Origin: Burkholderiaceae bacterium
GTDB lineage: Bacteria; Pseudomonadota; Gammaproteobacteria; Burkholderiales; Burkholderiaceae_C
Assembly: GCA_024235995.1 (NCBI GenBank)
Contig: JACKLI010000001.1
Span: 620,001-684,000, forward strand
Direction: 5' to 3'
Length of the DNA stretch: 64,000 nucleotides
Of this stretch, positions 23,367 through 32,945 are shown one piece after another (positions within the stretch are counted from its first letter, which is position 1; every line of letters begins with the position of its first letter). A program made the position numbers and the translations under genes. The notes beneath the pieces are model-generated. The model did no database searches. It was given only the letters and a program-made list of their open reading frames with translations, and was not told the origin of the DNA.

Positions 23367-25070
23367 CTACCGCGTTGGAGTGGAGCCTGGCGAGTGGGTG
23401 CAGGCCGAAGCGATGTCCAAGCGCGCATCGTAGACCTGGGTCGTGATTGCCATCAGACCGAGGACGGAATGGAACAGGTTGTCATGGGACAGTGCCAGAG
23501 CGGTCTTGCCGTTGAGACATGCTGTATCGAGCCCACGGCTTGCCTTGAAAGATTCGGAGAGCCACCACACCATGGGTACACGGGTCTGTTCGTTGGGGGC
23601 AATGGCCTGCGGCAACCCGTGCAGGAAGAGTCCTTTTTCACCCAGGGACTCGCCATGATCCGAGACATATATCATCGCGGTATCGAAACGCTCCTGCTGC
23701 GTCTTGAGATAGGCGACAGCCTGGCTCAACACATGGTCGGTATAGAGAACGGCATTGTCATAGGCATTGACGATGCTCTGGCGATCACAGCGCCGCAACT
23801 CGCCGGTGTCGCAGGTGGGCTGGAAGCGGCGAAAGGCGGTGGGATACCGTTTGTAGTACGCAGGACCGTGATTCCCCAGCATATGAAGGACGACCACGAT
23901 GTCTCCGGTCGAGCCCTGGGTAAGAGCGCCAACGTTGCGCAGCAGCACTTCGTCGAAGCACCGTCCGTCTTCGCACAAGGCGGCGTCTGCCTTGGGATCG
24001 ACGATGGTCTCACCCAGGCCGTCGCACACCCCCTTGCATCCTGATTGGTTGTCCTTCCAGCGCACGGACACGCCTGCACGCGACAGCACGTGCAACAGGG
24101 ATTCGCTGGAACGAATCCGCTTTTCGTCATAGTCTCTCCTGCCGACGGCCGAGAACATACATGGAAGCGATGTCTCGGTATTGGTGCCGCAAGCAGTGAC
24201 GTTGCTGAAGTTGAGCACGTCCAATGCCTTCATCTGTGGCGAGGTCTGCCGCAGATAGCCGTTGAGACCCCAGCTCGCCGCCCGGAGCGTCTCCCCCACC
24301 ACGATGAACATCAGCGTTGGCTTGCGGCCCTGCACTGCTGGGGCAATGCGCGCATCCATCCCTACAGGCGTGCGCACGATCGCTATCTCAGCGTCGGTGG
24401 ACAGCACCCGCGCCGTGGAATAGAGCAGATTGGCAGGTGTGATGAGGTAGCGCAGCTCCTTCTGGTTCCTCATCAACGCCGAAAAGTCCTGGAAGACAAG
24501 CAGCAGCGAAATCACCAAGACCAAAGCAGCCCCGACAATGAACAGCAATCGACACAACAGGGCGCGAGCGAAGGGGTGTGCCACCACGCGCACCCGCCAT
24601 ATGCACGCGACGGGTACCAGGGAATAGGCGAGCACATGCAACAGCAAGCTTGCCGACAGCAACTCGCTAGCCTCAGTCGTATCTGTACGCAAAACGTTGC
24701 GCAGCATGCTCGGGTCGTAGTAGACACCGTAGCGTTGCATGAAGAAGGTGGCGAATGCTGTGGCCAGAACAAGCGCGGTCAAGAGCGGTCGCACGATCCA
24801 ACGATTTGCCAGCAGGCCAAAGATGAGGGCATGAAGTGCAATCAACGACAGCACCAGGGCAGCCGCGAACAACCAGGTTCCCGGGTCAGCCCAGTGGCGG
24901 CCAGCTGTGCTGGCCGACAGGAACGAGGTGTTGCCCAGCAATGCGAGGTATGCGCATACCCACAGCACCAAGCCATGGGTTCCAATACTCGGTCGCCAAT
25001 TTGTCCAGTGCAGCAAGTTCTCGCGCACGAACGAAAGGTGGGCAGAGTGGCGCCGCCTTGTTTGGTTCAT
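23367..25070 (-). CDS. MCR/EptA-like lipid A phosphoethanolamine transferase
   Basis: 567 residues. Five membrane helices lie within about 30-195 and are followed by a periplasmic alkaline-phosphatase-like domain. The zinc ligand and nucleophile are visible: Glu260 in VVGETLRA, Thr298 in CGTNTETSLPCMFS, and the late YVSDHGESLGE with its Asp-His pair. Paired cysteines (CGT..PCMF, SGCKGVC, ALCEDGRC) fit the family's disulfides. The enzyme adds phosphoethanolamine to lipid A, lowering its negative charge and polymyxin binding. The start at 25070 gives a cytoplasmic N-terminus ahead of TM1. It lies next to an IS1071 remnant. I cannot assign it to a numbered mcr allele. Confidence 0.88.
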   Translation of the reverse strand: MNQTRRRHSAHLSFVRENLLHWTNWRPSIGTHGLVLWVCAYLALLGNTSFLSASTAGRHWADPGTWLFAAALVLSLIALHALIFGLLANRWIVRPLLTALVLATAFATFFMQRYGVYYDPSMLRNVLRTDTTEASELLSASLLLHVLAYSLVPVACIWRVRVVAHPFARALLCRLLFIVGAALVLVISLLLVFQDFSALMRNQKELRYLITPANLLYSTARVLSTDAEIAIVRTPVGMDARIAPAVQGRKPTLMFIVVGETLRAASWGLNGYLRQTSPQMKALDVLNFSNVTACGTNTETSLPCMFSAVGRRDYDEKRIRSSESLLHVLSRAGVSVRWKDNQSGCKGVCDGLGETIVDPKADAALCEDGRCFDEVLLRNVGALTQGSTGDIVVVLHMLGNHGPAYYKRYPTAFRRFQPTCDTGELRRCDRQSIVNAYDNAVLYTDHVLSQAVAYLKTQQERFDTAMIYVSDHGESLGEKGLFLHGLPQAIAPNEQTRVPMVWWLSESFKASRGLDTACLNGKTALALSHDNLFHSVLGLMAITTQVYDARLDIASACTHSPGSTPTR

Positions 25071-25425
25071 CTTGCTTTGCGGTGTTGATTTCTGAAAAAC
25101 ACCAGGTCTTTCGATGAGATGTCGAGGCGGTAGACCTTTCCAGCCCTCCAGCCATCCGACCATGGCATCCAGCCTTCATGCACGGGGGGTAGCGAGATCT
25201 GTTGCAAGAACTGCGGCGACCAATGCACCCAACATCCGCTTCGAGCACGTGAAGGATGTCATGGCGTTCCTTGCTGAGGTGCCCGGAGAATCTCCGTTTA
25301 ATCCTGCGAGCCGTCAGTGGCGCGGACGGTTGCGTCCGGCCTTCCCTTGCCGAAAATCCATCTGCATCCGGCGGTCTCTCAAACGCTTGGCCAGACGTGT
25401 TGTGTACTTGATGCGCTTGTTCCGC
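25071..25425. other. Gene-free interval between the PE-transferase gene and IS1071
   Basis: About 355 bp with no convincing gene on either strand. It probably holds the promoter of the phosphoethanolamine transferase gene at its left end and debris from the deletion that truncated IS1071 at its right end. Confidence 0.4.
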
Positions 25426-27435
25426 TCAGGGTGGCGTCGTATCCAGAACGACCGCACTCGCCAGAAGGCGAGCGCAGTAATCAGGAATCGGGTGTCGCTG
25501 CATGAATTCCAGCACAGCCTGGCAGGCCTGGCTCAGACGCCGTTCGTCCCGCGCCCAGCGCATGGCCTGGCGAATGCTGGTGGCAGACAATTGCGGAATC
25601 ATGCGCGCGCATTCGACCGCAGTCAGACTGGTGCCGTGGGCCATGATGCCGGCATAGACCATCAGCAGCTCGTCGGTAGAGCGCGGCTCACGTCCGAGCA
25701 TGATCCAGCTAAAGCGCACCTGGGCGTCAACGGCCAGAATCACTTCCGGCAATTGAACCTCACCGATGCGGTGATCCAAAGCCGCGCGCAGCTTGGTCAC
25801 TTCTGGGTCTTCGTCCTCTGCGGGCAATGGCGACAAATGGAGTTCATCATCCACGCGCAGTACGCCACTGCGGGCTGCAGCGGCCACCGCATCGACACCG
25901 GCAGTTACTCTGGCCAGCAAAGGCTTCAAGAAAGTGGCAGCCTTGCTGGGTAACGATAGACGGGCATAGTGTTTCTTGGACTCTGCCTGCCAACGCTCGT
26001 CCGTGAAGAACAAGCGCGCACGACCCCGAAAGCTCAGGCTGTGCTCAATCCAGACCGAGCCATTGCGCACCGCGCGGCGCAGGGCAAACAGGGTGGCCAC
26101 CTCCAACGCCTGAAACGCCCGTTCCCGGTCTGGGCTGGAGATCGAAACCTGCCAGATCATTCCCAGACTTGGTGCCACCACTTCAACTGGCAGCTTTCTG
26201 GATCCTTTGAGATATAAAGCTTGCAGCTTGGCAAGGTACTCGATGGCAGGATGCTCGCCGGTGGCCTGCCAGGGCAGCTTTGCAATGGCGACGAGCAACG
26301 ACCGCACGGGGCGAATTCCATCAATCAATCCCTCGCGGACCAGGGAGGCCCTGCTCGGTGGTTTGCGTTTCTGGGTTTCGGTGATCAAGGCTTCAAGACG
26401 GGCACGCAACTCAGCATCTGGCACCGCACCTTGCGCGCTCAAGGCAACAAGTTCGCCGAGCAGCGTTTTGTACATTGCGGCCCAATTGACGGTAGCGGGG
26501 ACATCGGCGGCAGCCTGACGCCACAGATCGGCGATCCGGCGCTGCACCATAAGGATCAACTGGTCTGTGGTGGTGAACAGGCAATACCGAAGAAAGCATG
26601 CGACCTCCACGGTGCGCGCTGGCTCTTTGATCTTGGCTCCGGCTGAGGGCGGCCTGGAGACAAGTCGGCGCGCGTAGCGGCGCAAGATGAGATCGGGGAT
26701 GTCTGCCAGGTGCTTATGAACGTCCAGCGTGTAAAGCAGGTCGATGCGCTCCAGTACCTCGCTGATTTGGCGGGTTGAGTGTTTCGCCGGTGCAGCCCAT
26801 AGCCAACTCTGCTGGGTTTGTCCATCTGGGCGCAGCTCTGAAACTGAGGCTCGCCAGCGATCAAGTGTTGCTGGATCAACGCTGGCGGCGATGGCGGTGC
26901 CTGTTTCAACTTCAAGCTGGGCAAGTGCCGCCGCAATCAGTGTCCGAATTGCCCGCTCGTGCACGATCACCAGCTTGTTCTTGTACAGCCATTGACGCGC
27001 CCGCACGAGTAGCTGATCGCGGTCGGCGCAGCGCGCCACTTCGTCGCGCAGTTCACGTACCAGTGAGCGGCGCTGGTGCTCGCTCATCCACTGGAATCCA
27101 AGGACCGTGCAGGCTACTTGTTGGTGATCGAATAGCGTGCGCCCGCGTTCATACATGGCTCTCAGCGAGGCGACTTCTGGTGCTGCAATGCCAAGCTCGT
27201 TGCCAAGGTGGCGCCACAAGGCTACTGGAATTACCCGAAAGGCACCGAGCAAACGCCCACTCATGCGCAGGAAACCAATATGGAGCGCCAGACCAAGCTT
27301 GTGGGAATCACCTCGGCGTGCATTGATTGCGTCGCGCTCGGCACCATCGAAGGTGAAAAATGCCTTCATCTCGAAGTCGCTGATATCGCGGGGGAGCCCA
27401 CGCATCCCCAAAAACGTTGTGTGCCAACCCTGCAT
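25426..27435 (-). pseudogene. tnpA: IS1071-type Tn3-family transposase, 3' truncated
   Basis: 669 residues of an enzyme that should be about 970. The sequence from MQGWHTTFLGMRGLPRDISDFEMK through the central domain is what I recognise as IS1071 TnpA. It runs to QRHPIPDY and then changes to 15 foreign residues, so the C-terminal catalytic Glu region is missing and the protein should be inactive. IS1071 commonly flanks catabolic genes in Comamonadaceae. A 145-bp piece of the same gene (26566-26710) reappears inverted at 43875-44019. Confidence 0.88.
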
Positions 27436-27576
27436 CGTGAACCTCAAAAGTGGGAGGCCACCATACCCGTTTACAAAGCGAACAGGAAAGTCAATGAAAT
27501 CAACGGTCTACCCAGACCACCCCCGCGCCAGTGCTAGCTTTGCGTACCGTCACTTATTGCACTGAAAACGAGGAGA
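27436..27576 (-). repeat. IS1071 terminal region with Tn3-type inverted repeat
   Basis: Upstream of tnpA. On the minus strand the stretch starting TCTCCTCGTTTTCAGTGCAA (from about 27573 leftward) looks like the Tn3/IS1071 terminal repeat as I remember it. The outermost few bases appear changed where it joins the next gene. The second IS1071 end is missing. Confidence 0.6.
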
Positions 27577-27756
27577 GCCGTCAAGCGACTTGTTGATCAC
27601 GCCAACGCGCAAGAGCGACTCAACTGTCGCCGGATGCACCGACCTGGTTGTGATGGCGTCCCGCAGTCGGAACAAGCCGGTGTCCACGTGGTGCCGCAAC
27701 TCGGCACCGTCCTTCAACTTTCTGACGAGCCGTTCCTGTGGTTCGCTGAGCTTCAT
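27550..27756 (-). pseudogene. Small hypothetical gene cut by the IS1071 end
   Basis: 68 residues, KLSEPQERLVRKLKDGAELRHHVDTG and onward, soluble and charged. Its last eight codons (SPRFQCNK, then stop) lie in what looks like the IS1071 inverted repeat, so the original 3' end has been lost and a new tail acquired. It is the last gene of an operon with the two genes upstream. Function unknown; it may act with the membrane protein and peptidase. Confidence 0.5.
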
Positions 27757-27771
27757 GCCGTCGGTTTCCTC

Positions 27772-28398
27772 TCATTTGAAGAGCTTGCTCGCGACACCTT
27801 TGACGGCGCCCGTCGCGGCCCCCTTCAATGTCTCAGCAAGCACGCCTGATGTTGCCGCCTTCACCGAGTCAGCGACATCGGCTACCGTCTTCTTCGCCCT
27901 ATCAAGAGCGCCTGGATTCAGCATCGAAGGGGTACATTCTTTGCGTGCTCTCGCCAGGAGGGCCAGGGCCCCTTCGCTGCTCGCCTGAACGGCGTAGGAG
28001 GCCTTCTCGTCGGCAAGCCTCCTTGCTTCCATGCGGGCGCTTTCGCGCTTCGCCCATTCAACGGCATTACCTGCTGAAATGAACCCGTCTGCCTCCAGGC
28101 ACCCGACTAGAAATGCTAATCCTTCTGGACTTGCGTCTGGAGCAGCAGCAACCTGCTCAAGCCAGCGGTCAGGCATCGGACGCTTCGATTTTTCGCTCGA
28201 CTCCTTCACTCCCGTCACTACTTCATAGCCAATCCAGGCAACGGCAACGGCGGCAGCCAGTGGAATGCTGGCCATCGCCACCCCAGGTACCACACCAAAT
28301 CCCATGACGGCTTCGCGGAGGCCTGCACCAGGCGCGGCTGTGGGGACGGCAGAATGGGCCTTGTTCATGAGGTTTTGTATCGCCTTGGTATCCATCAT
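27772..28398 (-). CDS. Hypothetical membrane-associated protein
   Basis: 208 residues. One hydrophobic segment at about 32-60 (VPGVAMASIPLAAAVAVAWIGY) precedes a soluble helical domain rich in Ala, Lys and Glu. The C-terminal half, with repeated VADSVKAATSG / LKGAATGAVKGVAS patterns, is amphipathic. It lies between the M41-like peptidase gene (28 bp upstream) and a small broken gene. No family recognised; a role with the peptidase is suggested only by position. Confidence 0.6.
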   Translation of the reverse strand: MMDTKAIQNLMNKAHSAVPTAAPGAGLREAVMGFGVVPGVAMASIPLAAAVAVAWIGYEVVTGVKESSEKSKRPMPDRWLEQVAAAPDASPEGLAFLVGCLEADGFISAGNAVEWAKRESARMEARRLADEKASYAVQASSEGALALLARARKECTPSMLNPGALDRAKKTVADVADSVKAATSGVLAETLKGAATGAVKGVASKLFK

Positions 28399-28425
28399 CT
28401 TTCCTTCACTTGATGGGCAGTTAAA

Positions 28426-28953
28426 TCAGGGGGCATGCTTGAGATCAACCGCTCGCTTGCACTGTTCCAACTCACGGGGGGAGATAGCAGGCACACACTG
28501 CTTGACTCTGCTCAGGATATCTCGACCGTTAACAACTCGCGTTGACTTCAGCAGATCAGCCAAGGCCACTACTTGTGACCAAACATCAACCTTCCGCAGG
28601 TGCATCAACGCAAACGAGATGTAATCTTCAAAGACATCCCCCTGTTTCAATGCTGCGAGATGAATACGGGCTTCTGATTGGTCGCCGAAATGACCCAGCA
28701 AAATCTCGTCCTCGTCCCTGTCAGGAAAGCTTGACCAATGCAAGTAGTCAGCGACCATCCCAGATGCCAGCGTCAAGACGGCCCCAACTCTGGCAGTATC
28801 CGACATGAGTGAAGGCATCTGCCAAGCTGTGTATCCATAGCCGTCAACTGATGCGTGACAGGAAATCTCTGTTACCAAGAATCCGACCGACATTGCCATG
28901 ACTGCATGGCCCGCCTCGTGATACGCGGTAATTTCAATTTGCTCCCTCTGCAT
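28426..28953 (-). CDS. M41-like zinc metallopeptidase domain protein
   Basis: 175 residues. HEAGHAV near the N-terminus (about residues 11-17) is the zinc site of FtsH-type M41 peptidases. The rest follows the helical M41 pattern (VGAVLTLASGMVADYLHW, then DEDEILLGHFGDQSEARIH). There is no AAA ATPase domain and no membrane segment, so this is a stand-alone peptidase-like domain, as found in some phage- and element-encoded proteins. GAAGGA precedes the ATG. It is coupled to an upstream gene now broken by the IS5-type insertion. Confidence 0.7.
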   Translation of the reverse strand: MQREQIEITAYHEAGHAVMAMSVGFLVTEISCHASVDGYGYTAWQMPSLMSDTARVGAVLTLASGMVADYLHWSSFPDRDEDEILLGHFGDQSEARIHLAALKQGDVFEDYISFALMHLRKVDVWSQVVALADLLKSTRVVNGRDILSRVKQCVPAISPRELEQCKRAVDLKHAP

Positions 28954-28986
28954 CGATTTCCTTCGTGATCTTCAGTCCACGACTAG

Positions 28987-30307
28987 CAGGCCGTTGAAAA
29001 ATCCCCTGCGAGCGTCCGCGTCGGCCGCTACGATCTGAAGCCATCCCGGAACAACTGCGACAAGAAAGATGAGAGGCAACCAAGACTTCCAGGGGGCGAT
29101 GTTTAGCTACATCAGCCTTGAAGAAAGAGTGCCAGCGGCACACCCGCTGCGCAAGTTGCGCGCCGTGGTGGATGCGCTGCTGTCGAGCATGAACAGCGAG
29201 TTCGAAGCGGTGTACGCCCGCCGTGGCCGCCCCTCGGTGCCGCCGGAGATGCTGCTCAAGGCCTTGCTGCTGCAAATCCTGTTCTCCATCCGCAGCGAAC
29301 GCCAGCTGGTCGAGGCGGTCAACTACAACCTGCTGTACCGCTGGTTCGTGGGCCTGAACATTGAAGACAAGGTCTGGGACCACTCCACCTTCAGCGCCAA
29401 CCGCGAACGCCTCTTCAACGAAGACCTGGCGCGCGCCTTCTTCGAGCGCGTCAAGCTCAGCGCCCAGTGGGGCCGGCTTGCCAGCGACGAACACTTCAGC
29501 GTGGACGGCACGCTGATTGAGGCCTGGGCCTCGCACAAGAGTTTCAAACGCAAAGACGACGACAGCGGCACGCCACCCGGACGCAACCCCGAGGTGAACT
29601 TCAAAGGGCAGGAGCGCTGCAACGACACCCACGCCAGCACCACCGATGCCGATGCCCGGCTGTTCAAGAAGAGCGCGGGCGACAAATCTCGCCTGTGCCA
29701 CATGGGGCACATCCTCATGGAGAACCGCAACGGGCTGATCGTGGATGTGGAGATCACACATGCCAGTGGCACCGCCGAGCGCGAGGCGGCGCTGGCGATG
29801 CTCAAACGCCGGGGAAACAAGAACAAGCGGGCCACGGTCGGGGCCGACAAAGGTTACGACAGCCAGGCCTTCATCAAGGGCTGCCGAAAGCTCAAAGTCA
29901 CGCCACACGTGGCGGCCAAGGACAAGCACTCGGCGGTCGATGGCCGCATCCGGCGCCACGAGGGCTACAAGACCAGCCTCAAAGTGCGCAAGCGCATCGA
30001 GGAGGCCTTTGGCTGGATCAAGACAGTGGGTGGTCTGGCCAAGACCAAATTGATCGGTCAGGCCAAGCTCGCGGGCCAGGCGCTGCTGTGCTTTGCCACC
30101 TACAACCTGGTGCGCATGGGCAGTCTGGGCGGCTGGTGGGACGCGCATCATGCGTGAACCATGGGATACGTGCGCCCGGAACGGGCAAAACGGCCTGCAA
30201 ACAGGCCGAAATGGCCGCTCCAATCGCTGCGCAGGCCAGTTTGGGCGATCCGTTTCTTCGAAATCCACGACCCTGGCGCGTTCGATGAGCATTTTTTCAA
30301 CGGCCTG
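28987..30307 (+). mobile_element. IS5-type insertion sequence (1,321 bp)
   Basis: Ends CAGGCCGTTGAAAAA (28987-29001) and its exact complement (30293-30307). The target duplication is CTAG on both sides (28983-28986, 30308-30311). The intact duplication shows a simple, probably recent insertion. It carries one transposase gene. Confidence 0.92.
29069..30157 (+). CDS. IS5-family (IS1182/ISL2-like) DDE transposase
   Basis: 362 residues, intact. The N-terminal domain reads FSYISLEERVPAAHPLRKLR, and the catalytic core has FSVDGTLIEAWAS (Asp), TVGADKGYDSQAF (Asp) and the late VRKRIEEAFGWIKTVGG (Glu in the Y/R-x-E region). It sits inside complete terminal repeats, so the element should be active. 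The IS5 subgroup is a judgement from motifs. Confidence 0.9.
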   Translation: MRGNQDFQGAMFSYISLEERVPAAHPLRKLRAVVDALLSSMNSEFEAVYARRGRPSVPPEMLLKALLLQILFSIRSERQLVEAVNYNLLYRWFVGLNIEDKVWDHSTFSANRERLFNEDLARAFFERVKLSAQWGRLASDEHFSVDGTLIEAWASHKSFKRKDDDSGTPPGRNPEVNFKGQERCNDTHASTTDADARLFKKSAGDKSRLCHMGHILMENRNGLIVDVEITHASGTAEREAALAMLKRRGNKNKRATVGADKGYDSQAFIKGCRKLKVTPHVAAKDKHSAVDGRIRRHEGYKTSLKVRKRIEEAFGWIKTVGGLAKTKLIGQAKLAGQALLCFATYNLVRMGSLGGWWDAHHA

Positions 30308-30486
30308 CTAGATCGTGATGGCCATGATGACGTAGCCAATCCTCGAACTCAAGTTCTGTGATTGCATCTGCCCAACGGGTTTTCTCGTAATCGCGGCGGG
30401 CAGATCGGAGGTGCTGTTGATTCATCAGCACAACTGAGCCAGTGATCACGTTGAATATTGAGCCACTGGGTTGATGGATTCTTTGA

Positions 30487-31302
30487 CTATTCGGTTGTGG
30501 ATAAGTCTATCGGGTCTGCTGTTTTTCGATCTCCTTTCTGGCTCTTTGGGCGTTGCTTTGGGGGAGCCGCGCCAGCGGCACTGGAGTGCTTGAATCGCCA
30601 GCTCTCGTTGCCCGTCTCGACGATGTGGCAATGGTGCGTGAGCCGGTCAAGCAAGGCCGTGGTCATCTTGGCGTCTCCAAAGACGCTGCTCCACTCCGAG
30701 AAGGTGAGGTTGGTGGTGATCACCACGCTCGTTCGCTCATAGAGTTTGGAGAGCAGGTGGAACAGCATCGCGCCGCCCGACTGCGTGAATGGCAGGTAGC
30801 CCAGTTCATCCAGGATCACCAGATCGACGTACATCAGGCGGTGCGCCATTTGCCCGGCCTTGTTCTGCGCCTTCTCCAGCTCCAGGGCGTTGACCAGCTC
30901 CACCGTTGAGAAGAAGCGCACCCGCTTGCCATGCATGCGAATGGCCTCGATCCCCAGGCTCGTGGCCAGGTGGGTTTTACCCGTGCCGGGGCCACCAACC
31001 AGCACCACGTTGTGCGCCGACTCCACGAAGCGAAGGGTGTGCAACTGGCGCACCAGTGCTTCGTCGAGCTGCGCGTGGGCGAAGTCAAAGCCGGCGAGGT
31101 CACGGTGCGAAGGGAAGCGCGCCACGCGCATCTGGTAAGCCATGGAACGCACCTCACGCTGAGCGGTCTCGGCCTTGATGAGCTGGTGCAGCACGGCCTC
31201 ATGATCCAGCGACTTCATGCGGGCGGTGCCCAGTACCTCCGGCCAGGCACTGGCCATGCCGTGCAGGCCCAGCGCTTTGAGGGCATCAATGACGTCATGC
31301 AT
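30487..31302 (-). CDS. istB: IstB, IS21 transposition helper ATPase (copy A)
   Basis: 271 residues. Walker A GGPGTGKTHLAT and Walker B DLVILDELGYLPF identify the DnaA-like AAA ATPase that, with IstA, selects targets for IS21 transposition. The ATG at 31302 overlaps the istA stop and has CGGAG upstream; an earlier in-frame ATG lies at 31326. Its translation is identical in copies B and C. Confidence 0.95.
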   Translation of the reverse strand: MHDVIDALKALGLHGMASAWPEVLGTARMKSLDHEAVLHQLIKAETAQREVRSMAYQMRVARFPSHRDLAGFDFAHAQLDEALVRQLHTLRFVESAHNVVLVGGPGTGKTHLATSLGIEAIRMHGKRVRFFSTVELVNALELEKAQNKAGQMAHRLMYVDLVILDELGYLPFTQSGGAMLFHLLSKLYERTSVVITTNLTFSEWSSVFGDAKMTTALLDRLTHHCHIVETGNESWRFKHSSAAGAAPPKQRPKSQKGDRKTADPIDLSTTE

Positions 31303-32830
31303 GGTCGGACTCCGGTGATGCCTCATGAGGCTGGACGTTGCGCAGTGCGTCGTAGCGCTGCAGGTTGGCCAGTGGCGGCGTGTTGAGCTTGAGCATCGTG
31401 GCCACCGGTGGCTCGGGCACGCGCTGCTCCTTCAGACGCGAGAGCACGTTGAGCACGTGCTCGGCACTCACCCGCCCGGACTGCAGCGCCAGCTCTACCG
31501 CCACCACCACGGCCTCCAGTCCATGCAGGCTCACCCCCATGAGCACCTGCGCCATCACCCTGTCGCCACCGCTGTGGCGCAGCAACTGGCGCTGCATTTC
31601 CTGCAGTGGCTCGGGCATGGTCTTGAAGGGCGCGCCGTTGCGCAGCGCGCCGGGCTTTCGCTCGATGAGCGCGATGTAATGCATCCAGTCGTAGAGCGTC
31701 TGATCACGTTCGAAGCTGCGCGCCAGGCGCACCTGTCGCCCATCGGGCCCGACCACCAGCAGGCCATCCGCGTAGGCCCGCAGACTGACCACCGCATGAA
31801 TCCATTCACACGGCACGCTGTAGCGGTTGCGCTGGAAGTGGATCAGTGCGGTCGCAGAGACCCGTACCGGCTGCTCCACGTAGCCATCAAACGCACGGGG
31901 GTTGGGCATGAGACGAGCACGTTCGTCCTGCCAGACATCGGCCACCGTGAGCTGAGTCCATTCCGGGTGACTCATCTCAGCCCAGGCCTTCACGCAGGCC
32001 TGCTGCAACCAGTCGTTGAGTTCACCAAGCGTCCCCCAGCGCCGCTCGCTGGCCTCACGCCAGATGTCCTTGCGCCGATCCTGAACGTTCTTCTCCACGA
32101 CCCCCTTCTCCCAGCCGGCGGCCCGGTTGCAGAACTCCGGCTCGAACAGGTAGTGCCCGGTCATCGCCTCGAAGCGTGCATTGACGCTGCGCTGTTTGCC
32201 ATGGCCGACCTTGTCCACAGCGGTCTTCATGTTGTCGTAGATGCCCCGCCGGGGCACGCCACCGAAGAGGGCGAACGCCCGTGCGTGCGCATCGAACAGC
32301 ATCTCGTGCGCTTGGCTGTAGTACGCCACCAGGCAGAAGGCGCGACTGGCCGCCAGCTTGGTGTGTGCCACTTCCAGGCGGCGGCGCAGCCCGCCGATGA
32401 ACAGGTACTCGCAGCTCCAGTCGAACTGGAACGCCTCGCCCAACTCGAAGCTCAGCGGCACGAACCCCGCACCACGCGCAGCGTTGCCTTGCTCTTGCTG
32501 CCAGCGCTGGGCAAAGGCGTAGACCGGCCCTCGGCTGCCGCTGTAGCCCTGCGCGCGCAGCGCCTCAAACATGGCCTTGATCCCGCGTCGATCGCGTTTG
32601 CTGCGATGGCTATCGGCCTTGAGCCATTGGCTCAACTGCTCCTTGTACGGATCCAGGATGCTGGGGCCCGACACCCGCTGCGGGTATCGGGGTTCGGCCA
32701 TCTGCCCGTCTTTGAGCCACTTGGTGGCTGTGTTGCGCGAGATGCCCAGGCGCCGGCTGGCCTCGCGCACCGACACGTCCTGCCTCAGCACGAGGCGGCG
32801 TAACTTGCTCAATGTGCTCACGTTGATCAC
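31295..32830 (-). CDS. istA: IstA, IS21 transposase (copy A)
   Basis: 511 residues, starting at GTG. An N-terminal helix-turn-helix (VREASRRLGISRNTATKWLKD) is followed by a DDE core with FQFDWSCEY, GIYDNMKTAV and the Glu of GVVEKNVQDRR. It cuts and joins the IS ends and overlaps istB. Intact and identical to the other two copies. Confidence 0.95.
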   Translation of the reverse strand: MINVSTLSKLRRLVLRQDVSVREASRRLGISRNTATKWLKDGQMAEPRYPQRVSGPSILDPYKEQLSQWLKADSHRSKRDRRGIKAMFEALRAQGYSGSRGPVYAFAQRWQQEQGNAARGAGFVPLSFELGEAFQFDWSCEYLFIGGLRRRLEVAHTKLAASRAFCLVAYYSQAHEMLFDAHARAFALFGGVPRRGIYDNMKTAVDKVGHGKQRSVNARFEAMTGHYLFEPEFCNRAAGWEKGVVEKNVQDRRKDIWREASERRWGTLGELNDWLQQACVKAWAEMSHPEWTQLTVADVWQDERARLMPNPRAFDGYVEQPVRVSATALIHFQRNRYSVPCEWIHAVVSLRAYADGLLVVGPDGRQVRLARSFERDQTLYDWMHYIALIERKPGALRNGAPFKTMPEPLQEMQRQLLRHSGGDRVMAQVLMGVSLHGLEAVVVAVELALQSGRVSAEHVLNVLSRLKEQRVPEPPVATMLKLNTPPLANLQRYDALRNVQPHEASPESDHA

Positions 32831-32945
32831 TCCTGCTCCCCCGTGCTGAAAAATTCAGCAGGATAGAGCGGCAACGTGGCTCAAATTTCAACGTGAATGC
32901 GTCCCGAAATGGCCCAGCTTTGGAAATGAATCAACACGCTATTTG

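Larger units (their letters stand above)
28972..30414 (-). pseudogene. Remnant of a gene upstream of the M41-like peptidase
   Basis: Reading the minus strand across the IS5-type element (28987-30307 plus one CTAG copy) gives an open frame ending in RDYEKTRWADAITELEFEDW, then LRHHGHHDLVVD and a TGA at 28972-28974. The 5' part is removed at 30415 by IS21 copy A, and the IS5-type element split the last codons. About 38 codons remain. The original gene ended 18 bp before the peptidase start, so it headed the same operon. Confidence 0.55.
30415..32936 (-). mobile_element. IS21-family element, copy A (2,522 bp)
   Basis: Bounded by TGTTGATTCAT and its complement ATGAATCAACA, with istA and istB on the minus strand. 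Its right end abuts the left edge of the dioxygenase inverted repeat (32937). The flanks (GTGC on the left, CGCT on the right) show no target duplication, so this copy marks a recombination or deletion junction. Confidence 0.95.

Noticed and set aside
31325..32803. A 492-codon frame antisense to istA, present in all three IS21 copies
   Set aside because: Repetition reflects IS copy number, not selection; no domain and strongly biased composition.
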